64,000 bases of DNA from Anaplasma centrale str. Israel. GTDB taxonomy: Bacteria; Pseudomonadota; Alphaproteobacteria; Rickettsiales; Anaplasmataceae. Below, piece after piece: positions 46,301 through 54,975 of this stretch. Made by a program: the position numbers and the translations under genes. Position 1 is the first letter of the stretch; the number at the start of each line of letters is the position of its first letter. The notes beneath the pieces are model-generated. The model saw only the letters and a list, made by a program, of their open reading frames with translations. It made no database searches and had not been told where the DNA came from. The DNA lies in NCBI RefSeq assembly GCF_000024505.1, contig NC_013532.1, positions 558,001 to 622,000 on the forward strand, written 5' to 3'.

Positions 46301-46401
46301 TTACGTTGCAACCCCGGATTGGCAACGAGCACATTCCGCAGTTTTTCGCACCTGTTTGTTTCACTCGGACTACTACAAAAACTGAGAAACAGTTCGGACA
46401 T
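43324..46401 (-). CDS. Large membrane protein of unknown function (1025 residues)
   Basis: I do not recognise a family. The N-terminal ~490 residues are soluble and mixed. A bilobed hydrophobic region follows at about 498-560 (VFVVAAAILCIMAALYFSGV and VMAVVGVTTAVIFVLAMVGL with a short loop), then a second soluble part of ~460 residues with several Cys and a Tyr-rich acidic C-terminal portion (SYDSVDATYGDFSDCDEEE). There is no signal peptide. Paired hydrophobic helices in the middle of a large hydrophilic protein recall proteins inserted in vacuole membranes by other intracellular bacteria, but this is only an analogy. It lies convergent to prfB. Confidence 0.75.
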   Translation of the reverse strand: MSELFLSFCSSPSETNRCEKLRNVLVANPGLQRNLLAVISLTENGVLKIGQGHEFSGCRVRFAPPDDSTQSAEEVFFVLDTDLDSELSTSLARLAPDSVRLAGASIEEARLRAGVSVIVSNSESVRSLFSFIVHIIDSGMVLSHGDNGEELGVSCPNVKRRITGLMRSLFGGSKHAANERNVLTSVFECYLDYYLERAIGYIAAGGYDSNGDSAWELDPSFLHATLNGRALLHDEITTGILSRLQLGQAFIAPTWSSQARHRAMLLSAVLRAINELPQNVKDEVKRDSSTRQRSSINFLCACGIAIYTSGHYVSARNAGIRIRNLLQAMLSSSKDHVRYDEAAGMLAISRTQSPGKKYNKELIQELMDDARFARVYQVHDTNLVEGQDLLLRLKSRYKTFCDLIHSCGGEPPSFSHFCTCSFFESLLPALERCGGFQITLPLHIDSCISGVRTLHGGTAFGQYIPAISDLDEDAGVGLSYRDQDAGVDRASKFDDVRVRKVFVRAAAVFVVAAAILCIMAALYFSGVISAHVMAVVGVTTAVIFVLAMVGLALSYARGKYGVDVASYRGTPTLTLCVSVRDRGLFKSACEQESISRFGITEGKLCMEGRPVPTDKYVAHVLGADDEVPHGTCILFGINAVQDSGDLELIRIVSNKSAWPEGSTTDVSFTECPYMGVDTCNVRCSASGKWSSRAGHIILMKALARAGRVGLLLSYLDAYVDFMCSDRGRGTIDPKFRTSKQWKLLCRDHAEHDIITAIYKYCGMYLDQKRKACLEYITALLQVHDVRRSPERSHAGVMSRLQHKYVNRYVSNLYRLANGPEFPFSDVEYRLTLAKESGITFDTDNWFLSQMVPVRFTKFVCADDRTLIYPQGSLRAGRAGRAGQHNNVPFIEEEKTCDGPQRSPYPRAKQCGATPLAVGYPPPEAQELHCESDDSFLMSYDSVDATYGDFSDCDEEEVVEIYPNFAANQEGEREHAHHRTGASPQHKRGPRGRAPTSCGVEDTAGKIRVNSYQQQGGAQGLRAGGG

Positions 46402-46737
46402 AATAGTGGGACCTGTCTGACAAGTGTGGCTAGAATCTGTAACTTCCGGTACGTTAATGATAACATCTATGGCGTATTTTTACCACTGTAGGTAGTGTAT
46501 ATGCCCCTCTATAGCGACTATTTGTACCAAATAGTTACTGCGGATGGCATGTGTTGGACCCACCTATGTTACCCCGCTCATGGCGCCTTGTACGCTCTGG
46601 AGGCCTTTCTATATAGCTGTTACGCGATGCAATTTACTTGGTACGTTGCGCAGGGGCGGTGCGTGCTAGATAAAGCATTGCACCGTGGTGCGCTGCACGG
46701 CTTTTATGCCAACAGTGCGTGCCTGAAAAACGTTGGG
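46402..46737. other. Non-coding interval upstream of the 1025-residue gene
   Basis: It holds the leader of the minus-strand membrane-protein gene and the end region of rsmE. An open frame on the plus strand (46495-46854) runs antisense into rsmE and shows no ribosome site; I do not consider it a gene. I see nothing else definite. Confidence 0.5.
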
Positions 46738-47469
46738 CTACTTATAAGTGTAATACTCATTAACGTGTGCAAGAGCGCAAACCACTGCGGTATCAACCCT
46801 GAGTATTCTAGGCCCCAGAGACATTTTGTCGCAGAAATTTTCAGAAAGACGTAATTCCTCGTCGGAGAACCCCCCTTCGGGGCCCACCACTACCCAAACG
46901 TCCCGGCCGCCGTGCAGAACTTCATACGGTGGTCTGCCGCCACCAGTTTCATCGCACAGCACAAACTGTCTTTCTGGGTTGTGAAACTCACACAACGTAC
47001 GAAAATCCACTACGGGTGCAACTTCAGGTACATCCTGCCTGCCGCACTGCTCGGAGGCTTCAACTGCCCACAAGTGGCATTTTTTTGAGTCAACATCGTG
47101 GACGGAAGAGTACTCAGTGCGTATGGGCTGAAAGAGGGTGACGCCCATCTCCGTAGCCTGTCTTACGACGTTACGCACTGTGTCGCTTTTTACCAGAGCG
47201 AAACACAGGACTAAGGTTCTGGTACGGACGTGCTTTCTGGAGAGTGTTTCAGCTTCCACCTCCACGGTTTTTTTCGAAATGCATGAAATTCTGCAGAGCC
47301 ACTCTCCGCGTATTCCGTCAAATAGCAATACGGCATCATCGTGCCTTGCCCGCATCACGTCCCGCACGTAACGAGCCTGGGAACTGTTCAGGGTAACTCT
47401 GGCACCGGTTCTGATCTCGTCCCCCTCGTGGTATAGCCTGATCTTCACAGGCTTTTTTCTAGGGTACAT
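46738..47469 (-). CDS. rsmE: 16S rRNA (uracil-1498-N3)-methyltransferase
   Basis: RsmE methylates U1498 of 16S rRNA using S-adenosylmethionine. The 243-residue protein begins with a PUA-like RNA-binding part and continues with the SPOUT fold: VRQATEMGVTLFQPIRTEYSS near 110, WAVEASEQCGRQDVPEV near 140, and the knot signature VVVGPEGGFSDEE near 203 and LGPRILRVDTAVV near 223. It ends with the typical ALAHVNEYY-type helix. It is followed upstream by the peroxiredoxin gene at 33 bases, in the same direction, so they may share a transcript. Confidence 0.93.
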   Translation of the reverse strand: MYPRKKPVKIRLYHEGDEIRTGARVTLNSSQARYVRDVMRARHDDAVLLFDGIRGEWLCRISCISKKTVEVEAETLSRKHVRTRTLVLCFALVKSDTVRNVVRQATEMGVTLFQPIRTEYSSVHDVDSKKCHLWAVEASEQCGRQDVPEVAPVVDFRTLCEFHNPERQFVLCDETGGGRPPYEVLHGGRDVWVVVGPEGGFSDEELRLSENFCDKMSLGPRILRVDTAVVCALAHVNEYYTYK

Positions 47470-47502
47470 CGCGGCTCCCGACGCGCCTACACCGTTTCAC
47501 CG

Positions 47503-47970
47503 CTACAGGCTTTTCACTGCATCCAATACAGCATTCACATGCCCGTCAACCTTCACGTTGCGCCAGATTTTCCGTATCTTACCATGCTTATCTATGAGGA
47601 AGGTTGACCGCTCAATACCCATGTAAGACTTACCAAACATGTGCTTCTTAACCCAAGTGCCGTATAGCTCAGACAGGCTGGAATCTTCGTCTGGGATGAG
47701 TTCGAACGGTAGTTGGTATTTTTTTCTAAAGTTTGCATGAGAAGACACACCATCGCCAGAAACACCGATAATCACCGTATCTAGGTGCGCAAACTCTGCG
47801 TGCGCGTCCCTAAAGCCTTCTGCCTCTTTTGTGCAACCGGGTGTATCATCCTTTGGGTAAAAGTACAAAACTATATTCTTCTTGCCCACGTATGCGGAGG
47901 AGGGCACCGCGGTGCCGTCTTCAAGCTTGATTACAAATTCTGGGGCTACCCCCCCTTCAGTTATGTCCAT
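47503..47970 (-). CDS. bcp: Bcp/PrxQ-type peroxiredoxin (thiol peroxidase)
   Basis: These enzymes reduce hydrogen peroxide and alkyl peroxides with thioredoxin as donor. The active-site block FYPKDDTPGCTKEAEGFRDA holds the peroxidatic Cys near residue 45 and has Lys at the position that often holds a resolving Cys five residues later, so it may be a one-Cys form. From ATG 47970 the protein is 155 residues, normal for the family; GAGGTGG six bases upstream of this ATG makes it better than the in-frame ATG codons at 47988 and 48036. A heme- and oxygen-exposed parasite of red cells would have use for it, which is an inference. Confidence 0.92.
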   Translation of the reverse strand: MDITEGGVAPEFVIKLEDGTAVPSSAYVGKKNIVLYFYPKDDTPGCTKEAEGFRDAHAEFAHLDTVIIGVSGDGVSSHANFRKKYQLPFELIPDEDSSLSELYGTWVKKHMFGKSYMGIERSTFLIDKHGKIRKIWRNVKVDGHVNAVLDAVKSL

Positions 47971-48311
47971 AAACCACCTCGGTCGCATAATGGCCGAATG
48001 ATACACCCACTTACCGTAATGTACAAAGCTAATCAAAGTTCACATTAATATGTATCCTGGGGTGCGCGGCTTGTTATGCCACTTCAACTCTGTCGGGGCA
48101 ATTTGTAGCTCTCTGCGCGCATGTGCACAATTTTGCGGTTGACGTCATAACTGCAGTACTTGGGCATTGTGCATTTTAACGTCATTACCACAACGCTGAA
48201 AATACTTAGAACGGAGCTCACACTGCGGCCTTGTTGAGGCCATGTATTGGGCTTCCCAACGTATGGAGGAGCGTGTATACTTGCGTTCGTGTTTTCAATG
48301 TTTAGGGTAGC

Positions 48312-51300
48312 GTGAGTTACTATCCAGAAGTTAAAGGCAACCCAGAATTCTCTGCCATAGAAAAGGAGATACTTCAATACTGGAGTAGTGAGAAGATCTT
48401 TGAAGAATCCGTGAACAGCCGCTCTAAAGAGAGGAGCTTTGTGTTCTACGATGGCCCCCCGTTTGCAAATGGGCTGCCTCACTACGGGCACTTGCTAACA
48501 GGGTTCATCAAAGATGCCGTTGCTAGGTACAAAACCATGCGCGGATTCAGGGTGGAACGGAGATTTGGGTGGGACTGCCACGGTCTGCCGGCAGAGATGT
48601 TGGCGGAGAAGGAGCTAGGTGTGTCAGGCAGAGCCAGCATCGAAAACCTTGGCATTGGCAAGTTTAATGACTATTGCCGTGGCTCCATTATGAGGTTCGC
48701 TCAGCAGTGGAAGGAATATGTTGAGCGGCAGGCAAGGTGGGTAGACTTTGAAAACGGCTACAGAACCATGGACAAAAGTTTTATGGAATCTGTAATGTGG
48801 GCATTTCACGAACTGTGGCGCAAAGGGTTGGTGTATGAATCTGTAAGGGTTGTTCCTTACAGCTGGGCGTGCCAAACGCCCCTATCGAACTTTGAAACGA
48901 AAATGGACAATGCCTACAGAGAAAAGGTTAGTAAATCAGTCACAGTTAAGTTCGCGCTCTCCGAGAGGGTAGGTTTTGCTCCCCAAGGTGTTGAGTCTTG
49001 CAGTATGCTTGCGTGGACCACAACTCCCTGGACTTTGGTGTCAAATTTCGCCCTGGCCATAAATACCAACATGGATTATGTTGGGGCAGTTGTGGGTGCA
49101 GAAATGCTGATATTTTCAGCAGAATATCTCGACCGCTTCATGCAATACTGCGGGAAACGCAATCTCGAGTGTGCGCATGTTGTACGCATACCAGCTAGGG
49201 AACTGCTGTCGGTGAGATATCGCCCGTTGTTTCCATATTTTGCGGATGTGAAAAATGCATTCATCGTATTGGATGCTGAGTTTGTTGCAGCAGGAGCTGG
49301 CACCGGAGTAGTGCACCTGGCTCCTGGCTTTGGTGAGGATGACTTCCTACTGTGCAGGCAACATAAAGTCCCCGATTTGGGGCAAGAGTCTCCGGGCATG
49401 TTATCCGTAATATGCCCTATGGATGACGAAGGGAAGTTCACAGCAGCTGTCAGTGATTTTGCAGGGCAGCACGTGTTTGATACAGTTGATGCTGTTATCC
49501 AACAATTGAAAGAAAAGGGGCTATGGTTTGCAACTGAGCAATACACCCACAGCTATCCCCATTGTTGGCGCACGGACACTCCACTAGTGTACAGGGCGAT
49601 GTCGTCGTGGTATGTGGAGGTTACTAAACTAAAAGCGCGTATGGTCGAGCTTAACCGGGAGGTTAATTGGGTTCCAGAGCACGTACAAAGTGGTCAGTTT
49701 GGAAAGTGGCTCGATGGTGCGAAGGATTGGTCGGTATCTAGACACAGGTTCTGGGGAGCCCCAGTACCGGTGTGGCAGTCAGACGATCCTAAATATCCCA
49801 GGACTGATGTGTATGGCTCAATCAAGAAGGTGCTCCCAGATGTTAGGGCGCTGGAGGAGGATTTCGGTCCTGTAGAGGACCTGCATCGCCCGCACATCGA
49901 TAATTTAACTCGTCCGAATCCGGATGATCCTACAGGTAAATCCATGATGCGAAGGGTTCCAGATGTCCTGGACTGCTGGTTCGAATCTGGCTCTATGCCA
50001 TATGCGCAGGTGCATTACCCGTTTGAGAATAAGGAATTTTTCGATTCCAACTTCCCTGCGGACTTCATCACCGAGTACATCGCGCAGACCAGGGGTTGGT
50101 TTTACACTCTCTTTGTTCTATCCACGGGGTTGTTTGATAGGCACCCCTTCAAAAACTGCATATGCCATGGTGTGGTGCTAGACGTTAAAGGCCAAAAGCT
50201 GTCAAAGCGGCTCAACAACTATCCGGATCCCATGGAGATGTTTGAAAAGTATGGTGCTGACTCCGTACGGTTTACCATGCTGTCGCACGCGGTGTCGACT
50301 GGTGGGGATTTACTTCTCGACCAAGACGGCGACATCATCCGTGATACGCTAAAGAGCGTGGTAAAGCCCATATGGAACAGCTACAGCTTCTTTACCGTGT
50401 ATGCAAACTCAGATCAGATAAAAGGGCGCATTCTGGAAAGCCTGGAGGGCGTTACGAACATCATGGACCAATACATACTGTACGAGTGTGCGCGTATGGT
50501 GGCGGAGGTGTTAGAGGCCATGGAGTCTAACTCGGCCGCGGTGAAAGATCCTTACAACGTGAGGCTCGCATGTGCGGCTATAGTGCAATTTTCCGATAAG
50601 CTGAACAACTGGTACATACGCGGATGTCGGGGGAGGTTTTGGACGCAGGATAAGACTGATGACAAATTCAATGCCTACAACACGCTATACACCGTGCTGT
50701 ATCACCTGGTGAGGGCTATCGCACCGTTTCTCCCGTTCGTTGCGGAGTCTATATGGCTGGGGTTGGGTTTTCAGCGCGAAAAGTCAGTTCATCTGGCATA
50801 TTTTCCTAGCGTAGACAGCTTAGGTGCCGTCAGTAACTACAAGAAAAACGCGGAGTACATGCAGCTGGTTATGGATGTTTGTAGTAACGCGCTCTCTTTA
50901 AGAAATGCGCACAACATACGGATAAGGCAGCCGTTGGGACGCATGGTAATATACCCGTATAACTGCGAGGGCCTGCTGGCTCTGCCTCAGGAGTACAGAG
51001 ACATCGTGCTCAATGAGGTTAACGTCAAGAGTTTGCAGATAGCCGGTAGTATAGAGGATATGGCGTCCTTTGAGCTGAAACTAAACTTTTCATTGCTTGG
51101 CCAAAGAGTGCCTGGGAAAGTAAAGCAGATAATTGCTTTGGCGAAAGCTGGTGTGTGGGAAGTTCAAAGCGATGGGAGCCTGCTGCTTGGTGCCCCTGGC
51201 TGTGATCAATGCGTGATTCAAAAGGGCGAGTTCTCCTTGAATTTAAAGGTGCGCAGTGAGTATGCGTGCCAAATAATTTCCGGGGGTGTTCCGGTGGGGG

Positions 51301-51635
51301 TGTTGTATATAGACCATGAACTTACTAGGGAGCTTCTGCTCGAGGGGATTGCGCGGGATGTTATGCGGCTCATACAACAAGCTCGCAAAGATTACGGACT
51401 GGAAATGCTGGATCATGCGGAAGTTATCATCAACACTGATGTAACTGAGGTAATAGAAGCAATAAACACTTGGTCTAACTTTATAAAGCAGCAGACCTTC
51501 TCCGATATACTAGAGCACAGACCCGTGCAGGCTGTGGTGGGGGATTGCAGTGAATACACGAAAATTTCCGGGAAGGGTTTTGACGTATTTTTACGTAAGT
51601 CAGCTTTGTGTCTTGAGAAGCAACATCGGCCGTAA
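48312..51635 (+). CDS. ileS: Isoleucyl-tRNA synthetase
   Basis: IleS charges tRNA(Ile) and edits misactivated valine. The 1107-residue length and the sequence are of the longer, eukaryote-like class that also occurs in Rickettsiales. Motifs are the HIGH-type PHYGHLLTGFIKDAVARY near 56, the WDCHGLP block near 78, the CP1 editing domain (WTTTPWTL near 237) and the KMSKS-type GQKLSKRLNNYPDP near 628. The C-terminal anticodon-binding region follows. The start is GTG 48312; an ATG at 48299 is followed at once by a stop. In other bacteria this class is associated with mupirocin resistance. It stands alone; 47971-48311 holds no gene I can support. Confidence 0.96.
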   Translation: MSYYPEVKGNPEFSAIEKEILQYWSSEKIFEESVNSRSKERSFVFYDGPPFANGLPHYGHLLTGFIKDAVARYKTMRGFRVERRFGWDCHGLPAEMLAEKELGVSGRASIENLGIGKFNDYCRGSIMRFAQQWKEYVERQARWVDFENGYRTMDKSFMESVMWAFHELWRKGLVYESVRVVPYSWACQTPLSNFETKMDNAYREKVSKSVTVKFALSERVGFAPQGVESCSMLAWTTTPWTLVSNFALAINTNMDYVGAVVGAEMLIFSAEYLDRFMQYCGKRNLECAHVVRIPARELLSVRYRPLFPYFADVKNAFIVLDAEFVAAGAGTGVVHLAPGFGEDDFLLCRQHKVPDLGQESPGMLSVICPMDDEGKFTAAVSDFAGQHVFDTVDAVIQQLKEKGLWFATEQYTHSYPHCWRTDTPLVYRAMSSWYVEVTKLKARMVELNREVNWVPEHVQSGQFGKWLDGAKDWSVSRHRFWGAPVPVWQSDDPKYPRTDVYGSIKKVLPDVRALEEDFGPVEDLHRPHIDNLTRPNPDDPTGKSMMRRVPDVLDCWFESGSMPYAQVHYPFENKEFFDSNFPADFITEYIAQTRGWFYTLFVLSTGLFDRHPFKNCICHGVVLDVKGQKLSKRLNNYPDPMEMFEKYGADSVRFTMLSHAVSTGGDLLLDQDGDIIRDTLKSVVKPIWNSYSFFTVYANSDQIKGRILESLEGVTNIMDQYILYECARMVAEVLEAMESNSAAVKDPYNVRLACAAIVQFSDKLNNWYIRGCRGRFWTQDKTDDKFNAYNTLYTVLYHLVRAIAPFLPFVAESIWLGLGFQREKSVHLAYFPSVDSLGAVSNYKKNAEYMQLVMDVCSNALSLRNAHNIRIRQPLGRMVIYPYNCEGLLALPQEYRDIVLNEVNVKSLQIAGSIEDMASFELKLNFSLLGQRVPGKVKQIIALAKAGVWEVQSDGSLLLGAPGCDQCVIQKGEFSLNLKVRSEYACQIISGGVPVGVLYIDHELTRELLLEGIARDVMRLIQQARKDYGLEMLDHAEVIINTDVTEVIEAINTWSNFIKQQTFSDILEHRPVQAVVGDCSEYTKISGKGFDVFLRKSALCLEKQHRP

Positions 51636-51904
51636 AATACGGCGTGCTTGTCCGGCGTTTCGCATAATAGCCAAGTGAAGCTTGGCGTAGTGCAAAGCCC
51701 TTTGCTCCGCCAACTTTTTGTGGGCACTCATTATTTCCTGGACCTTCGCTGCGGAAAGTCATATATATCAACGGTATACCAAGCACGCTCAGTGTGGTAT
51801 ATTATCGGTGTGGGTGTCGGCGGGCCCGGTGCGGCTTGCTCTGTTTGCGGTGTCCCTTTGTGGTTGCCTGATGGTGGTGTGGTGCAACCATGGTGGGGTG
51901 ATGT

Positions 51905-53263
51905 ATGCCGTTGGGGAGTGAGGAGCAGCTACTTAGAGCGTTTGCCGCGTTTGATGGCATTGCGCGGGACAGCGCAGCGCAGGATTTTTTCAAGTCGGAA
52001 GAAGGTAAAGCGTACAGAGTGCCGCTGGTGCAATTTGTGGCTTCTGCATTGCAGGTGCGGTATGGAGAAGGCGCCCAAGCACTGGCTGAAGAACTTGTGG
52101 ATTCTCTTCAAACCTTTCAAGATATTGCAGCCCTGATCCGCTCGCCCGTGAAACTAGCAGAGCAGATACGATGTGCCAGCAGCACGTCGGGGGAATATTA
52201 CAGCCTAGAGGACGATGAGCAATTTGCGGCAGGCGGCCAAGGCCAGGTTGCAGAAGCGCCGGGCGCGATTACTGAAGGATTGCGAGACAAGTGGTCGCAA
52301 GGAAAGAAGGCAGTGTCTGGGTTTTTGAGCGTAAAGTCGGACTTTGAAAGGAAGCAGGAGCTGGCGTGCGCAGTTGACGCATTTATGGCTGAAATAAAAG
52401 CACCCCGGGCGGAGCTTGCCAAAAGCGGTAATGTGTCAGAGAGAATGTCTGTATACCTCAAAGACGTTGACACTTTGCTAGAAATTCTGTTTTCTCAGTG
52501 TGCTTCCAAGCCTGGAGTCTCTACCTACCTTTTTAATAAGGCGGATTCGCAACAAGACATGCGGTTGTATGTAGACGGCAGGAAGGACATAATAATCCCT
52601 GCAGTTAGGGAGTTACTGTCCATCCACGGTCTCGATCGTGTGTATGATCAAAAAATGGCAGGATTACTGGAAAATGTGAGTAGCAAGGCCTATTTGCGCT
52701 CATATCTGCGTAGTGCCGTTACAGTGCGCGGATTTCAGGGGTGTAGTCAGTCAGCAGGAATATATGACCCAGATATTGGCCGACAGCCTGAACAACAATC
52801 TGCAAAAGATTTGCCTACCGCAGCGCATTCCCACCCGCAACAACCTTATGTTCAGGCCATATGTGCGGTGCCGCAATATACTATAACCAGGTCTAAGGCC
52901 TTCAATGCACTCTGTGCTCTGCTATTTATTAGCTTGTTCGCACTCTTGCTGCTGATACCCCTGTTGCATGAACACATTCCTATGGGAACTGTCAGAGATG
53001 TTATTGCTGTTCTTGCAGAAGTTCTAATTGCAGTATCTATAATGGCACTGGGGTGCTGGCTTATCTTTTCTGGGAATTGCCATAAGGTGCACTTGCCGGC
53101 TATGGCGGAAATCGCATCTGAAGCTATGTGTGGATCCGGCCAATGGTACGACGCGCAAGACACAACCACGGCTGCAGAGGCGAAACATACCGAACCCCCT
53201 ACATCAACTCAAGGGCCAATGGAATTGAAGAGTATGGCCACTGCCACTCCATCTCTCCCGTGA
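51905..53263 (+). CDS. Membrane protein of unknown function with paired C-terminal helices
   Basis: This 452-residue protein is not recognised. The first ~320 residues are hydrophilic and mainly helical (LLRAFAAFDGIARDSAAQDFF and ALAEELVDSLQTFQDIAALI). Two long hydrophobic stretches at about 333-395 (LCALLFISLFALLLLIPLL and VLIAVSIMALGCWLIFSG) are joined by ~20 residues, and a short polar tail follows. There is no signal peptide. GGGGTGATG before the ATG is a plausible ribosome site. The layout is similar to that of the 1025-residue protein at 43324-46401, though I see no clear sequence similarity. The 51636-51904 interval upstream shows no gene. Confidence 0.7.
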   Translation: MPLGSEEQLLRAFAAFDGIARDSAAQDFFKSEEGKAYRVPLVQFVASALQVRYGEGAQALAEELVDSLQTFQDIAALIRSPVKLAEQIRCASSTSGEYYSLEDDEQFAAGGQGQVAEAPGAITEGLRDKWSQGKKAVSGFLSVKSDFERKQELACAVDAFMAEIKAPRAELAKSGNVSERMSVYLKDVDTLLEILFSQCASKPGVSTYLFNKADSQQDMRLYVDGRKDIIIPAVRELLSIHGLDRVYDQKMAGLLENVSSKAYLRSYLRSAVTVRGFQGCSQSAGIYDPDIGRQPEQQSAKDLPTAAHSHPQQPYVQAICAVPQYTITRSKAFNALCALLFISLFALLLLIPLLHEHIPMGTVRDVIAVLAEVLIAVSIMALGCWLIFSGNCHKVHLPAMAEIASEAMCGSGQWYDAQDTTTAAEAKHTEPPTSTQGPMELKSMATATPSLP

Positions 53264-53308
53264 GAGCCTGCTACTTACTCAAGCGATGCATGATATTAGC
53301 ACGAGAGG

Positions 53309-53914
53309 CTAGACACCTCGACCTTCAGAGTGCTCAGGACGCACGTCTGGAGATGCAGAAGGAGACAGATCGTGGTACATATCCACGCCTCTCTCGTGCG
53401 AAACGCCGTCCATGCCTTGGGAGGCGTGCGATATTGCCTCGTCCGAGTAAGGGTATTCGTGAAAACTCCAGGGGTCGAAAAGACGTGGATCGTCCTTGGC
53501 GTCTAGATAGTGCCCTTCATCGCCCTCTCCAGAGAAGCCTCCCCCCTCACCACCGCCTCCATACACATCTCCTCCCTCATCACCTGCGCCCCCATGCGCG
53601 ATGCTGTCAAAGAGTATAGGAAATCCGAAAAACACTGAGGTGCCCTTTGTGGGGCTAAAAATACTTACCTGCGGAGTGATGTTTGCCCCAAGAGAGACTA
53701 CGGCTCTATCCACGTTGCCCAAAAGGCTTGCCACTACATCGCTTTTCAGTGCCTGAGTTGGAGTAGCCGTAACTGCGAGTGCTATTGCTAGAGCGGACTT
53801 ATCGTTCTCCTGCGCTTCGCCGCCGGACATATCCCGAGTTGCATCAAGCAGAGACTGCACTGCCGCCAAGTTTGGCCCCATATTTTGCTCTTGAGCACCT
53901 GGTTCTATGGCCAT
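53309..53914 (-). CDS. Glycine-rich protein of unknown function
   Basis: The 201-residue protein is not recognised. The first ~110 residues are mixed with Ala/Val-rich helices and a strand-like VSIFSPTKGTSVFFGFPILF; a Gly/Glu/Asp-rich linker follows (GGAGDEGG to GGGFSGEGDEG, about 110-135), and the C-terminal part is acidic and rich in His, Tyr and Ser. There is no signal peptide or membrane segment. It converges with the 452-residue gene and precedes recO's 3' end in the same direction. The overall compositional bias makes it probably real and lineage-specific. Confidence 0.55.
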   Translation of the reverse strand: MAIEPGAQEQNMGPNLAAVQSLLDATRDMSGGEAQENDKSALAIALAVTATPTQALKSDVVASLLGNVDRAVVSLGANITPQVSIFSPTKGTSVFFGFPILFDSIAHGGAGDEGGDVYGGGGEGGGFSGEGDEGHYLDAKDDPRLFDPWSFHEYPYSDEAISHASQGMDGVSHERGVDMYHDLSPSASPDVRPEHSEGRGV

Positions 53915-53992
53915 AACAACCCCCCGGTCGGAATCCTTGAACTACCTGCTTCTATCACCTAATAGTGAATATTCTTTAAAAACGCAAGAATC

Positions 53993-54709
53993 TTACCCCA
54001 GTAGCCCGGTTAATATCTTTCTGGATTCCTGAAACGTGTGACTTTCCTGTAAGAGGTGTCTGTGCAGGAAAAAGCCCAAGATCTTTAGGCTGAGCGCAAA
54101 TTCGTCGGCCGAGCAGCATTCGGTCTCCACCCCGCATGATATGCTGCGCAGAACTTTTGGTAGGGGTAAAAGCTTGTCACGGTATGCACACCCTACAGCT
54201 TCAGATAGCGCCCTGCCGGTTTTTGGGGAGATAAACAGTAAGTTGTCTTTACTGTTGCTTACAGCGCATTTGGACAGATCTAGCGCGAACCCCAGCTGGG
54301 ATAGTACCAGCAGCTCTAATTTCAAATAGTGGTTATACCACGGTGCTTCGGCCTCCGCCGCGGCAGCAAAATCCTGGAACGAGTCATATAACGTTGGGTG
54401 TGGTTCATTTTCTGGAAGTGCAGTACTCATGATGTGGGTAATTGATGATAGGCACATGAGCTTAATTCTGTCACGGAAATAGCTGTAGAAGGCAGAAGTG
54501 ATCACCTCATAAGTAAAATGCCCAAGATTGGTTGGAAGTTTTGCCCGCCAAGTTGCATCGATAAGATCCCCTATCTGTAGAGGACGCTTTTTTGTGAACC
54601 TTGTCAGCCCTCTGCGCAACCCCCTGTTACGCGTGAGTATGGAAAGCAGCAGGTGCTCGTCCCCGTACGGACGCGTCCCCATCACTACTCCCATTTCCCT
54701 CCACTGCAT
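53993..54709 (-). CDS. recO: DNA repair protein RecO
   Basis: RecO works with RecF and RecR to load RecA onto SSB-coated gaps. The 238-residue protein begins with the typical OB-fold (GVVMGTRPYGDEHLLLSILTRNRGLRRG) and has a helical C-terminal domain including KLELLVLSQLGFALDLSKCAV near 130-150. The zinc-binding Cys set seen in many RecO proteins is incomplete here: CAVSN lacks the second Cys of CxxC, and only scattered Cys follow (CAYRD, CGVETECC). It diverges from argS; 54710-54975 holds no gene that I can see. Confidence 0.9.
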   Translation of the reverse strand: MQWREMGVVMGTRPYGDEHLLLSILTRNRGLRRGLTRFTKKRPLQIGDLIDATWRAKLPTNLGHFTYEVITSAFYSYFRDRIKLMCLSSITHIMSTALPENEPHPTLYDSFQDFAAAAEAEAPWYNHYLKLELLVLSQLGFALDLSKCAVSNSKDNLLFISPKTGRALSEAVGCAYRDKLLPLPKVLRSISCGVETECCSADEFALSLKILGFFLHRHLLQESHTFQESRKILTGLLG

Positions 54710-54975
54710 ATATGGACGTGACCACTAGGGTGAGCCAGCACGGGGGTACTATAGCACATTTAGCGCTCAAATACACTGCGAACTTTGCTGCTGCGGATTT
54801 GGACGGATTTGAAATATATGCCAATTATGTATGAATGCCCTGCCTAGTATCCAAAGGATGTTCTTGCGCTTGGCCAGGAGAGAGAGGCTTGCAACCTGCG
54901 CGAATGTTGGCCACATAAGACTTTTACGTACTGGTGATTGCTTATATACTGGAGCTGTCGAATGCAGGGTTATCC

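Noticed and set aside
46495-46854. 119-codon plus-strand frame partly opposite rsmE
   Set aside because: Its C-terminal third is antisense to rsmE, there is no Shine-Dalgarno, and composition is random.
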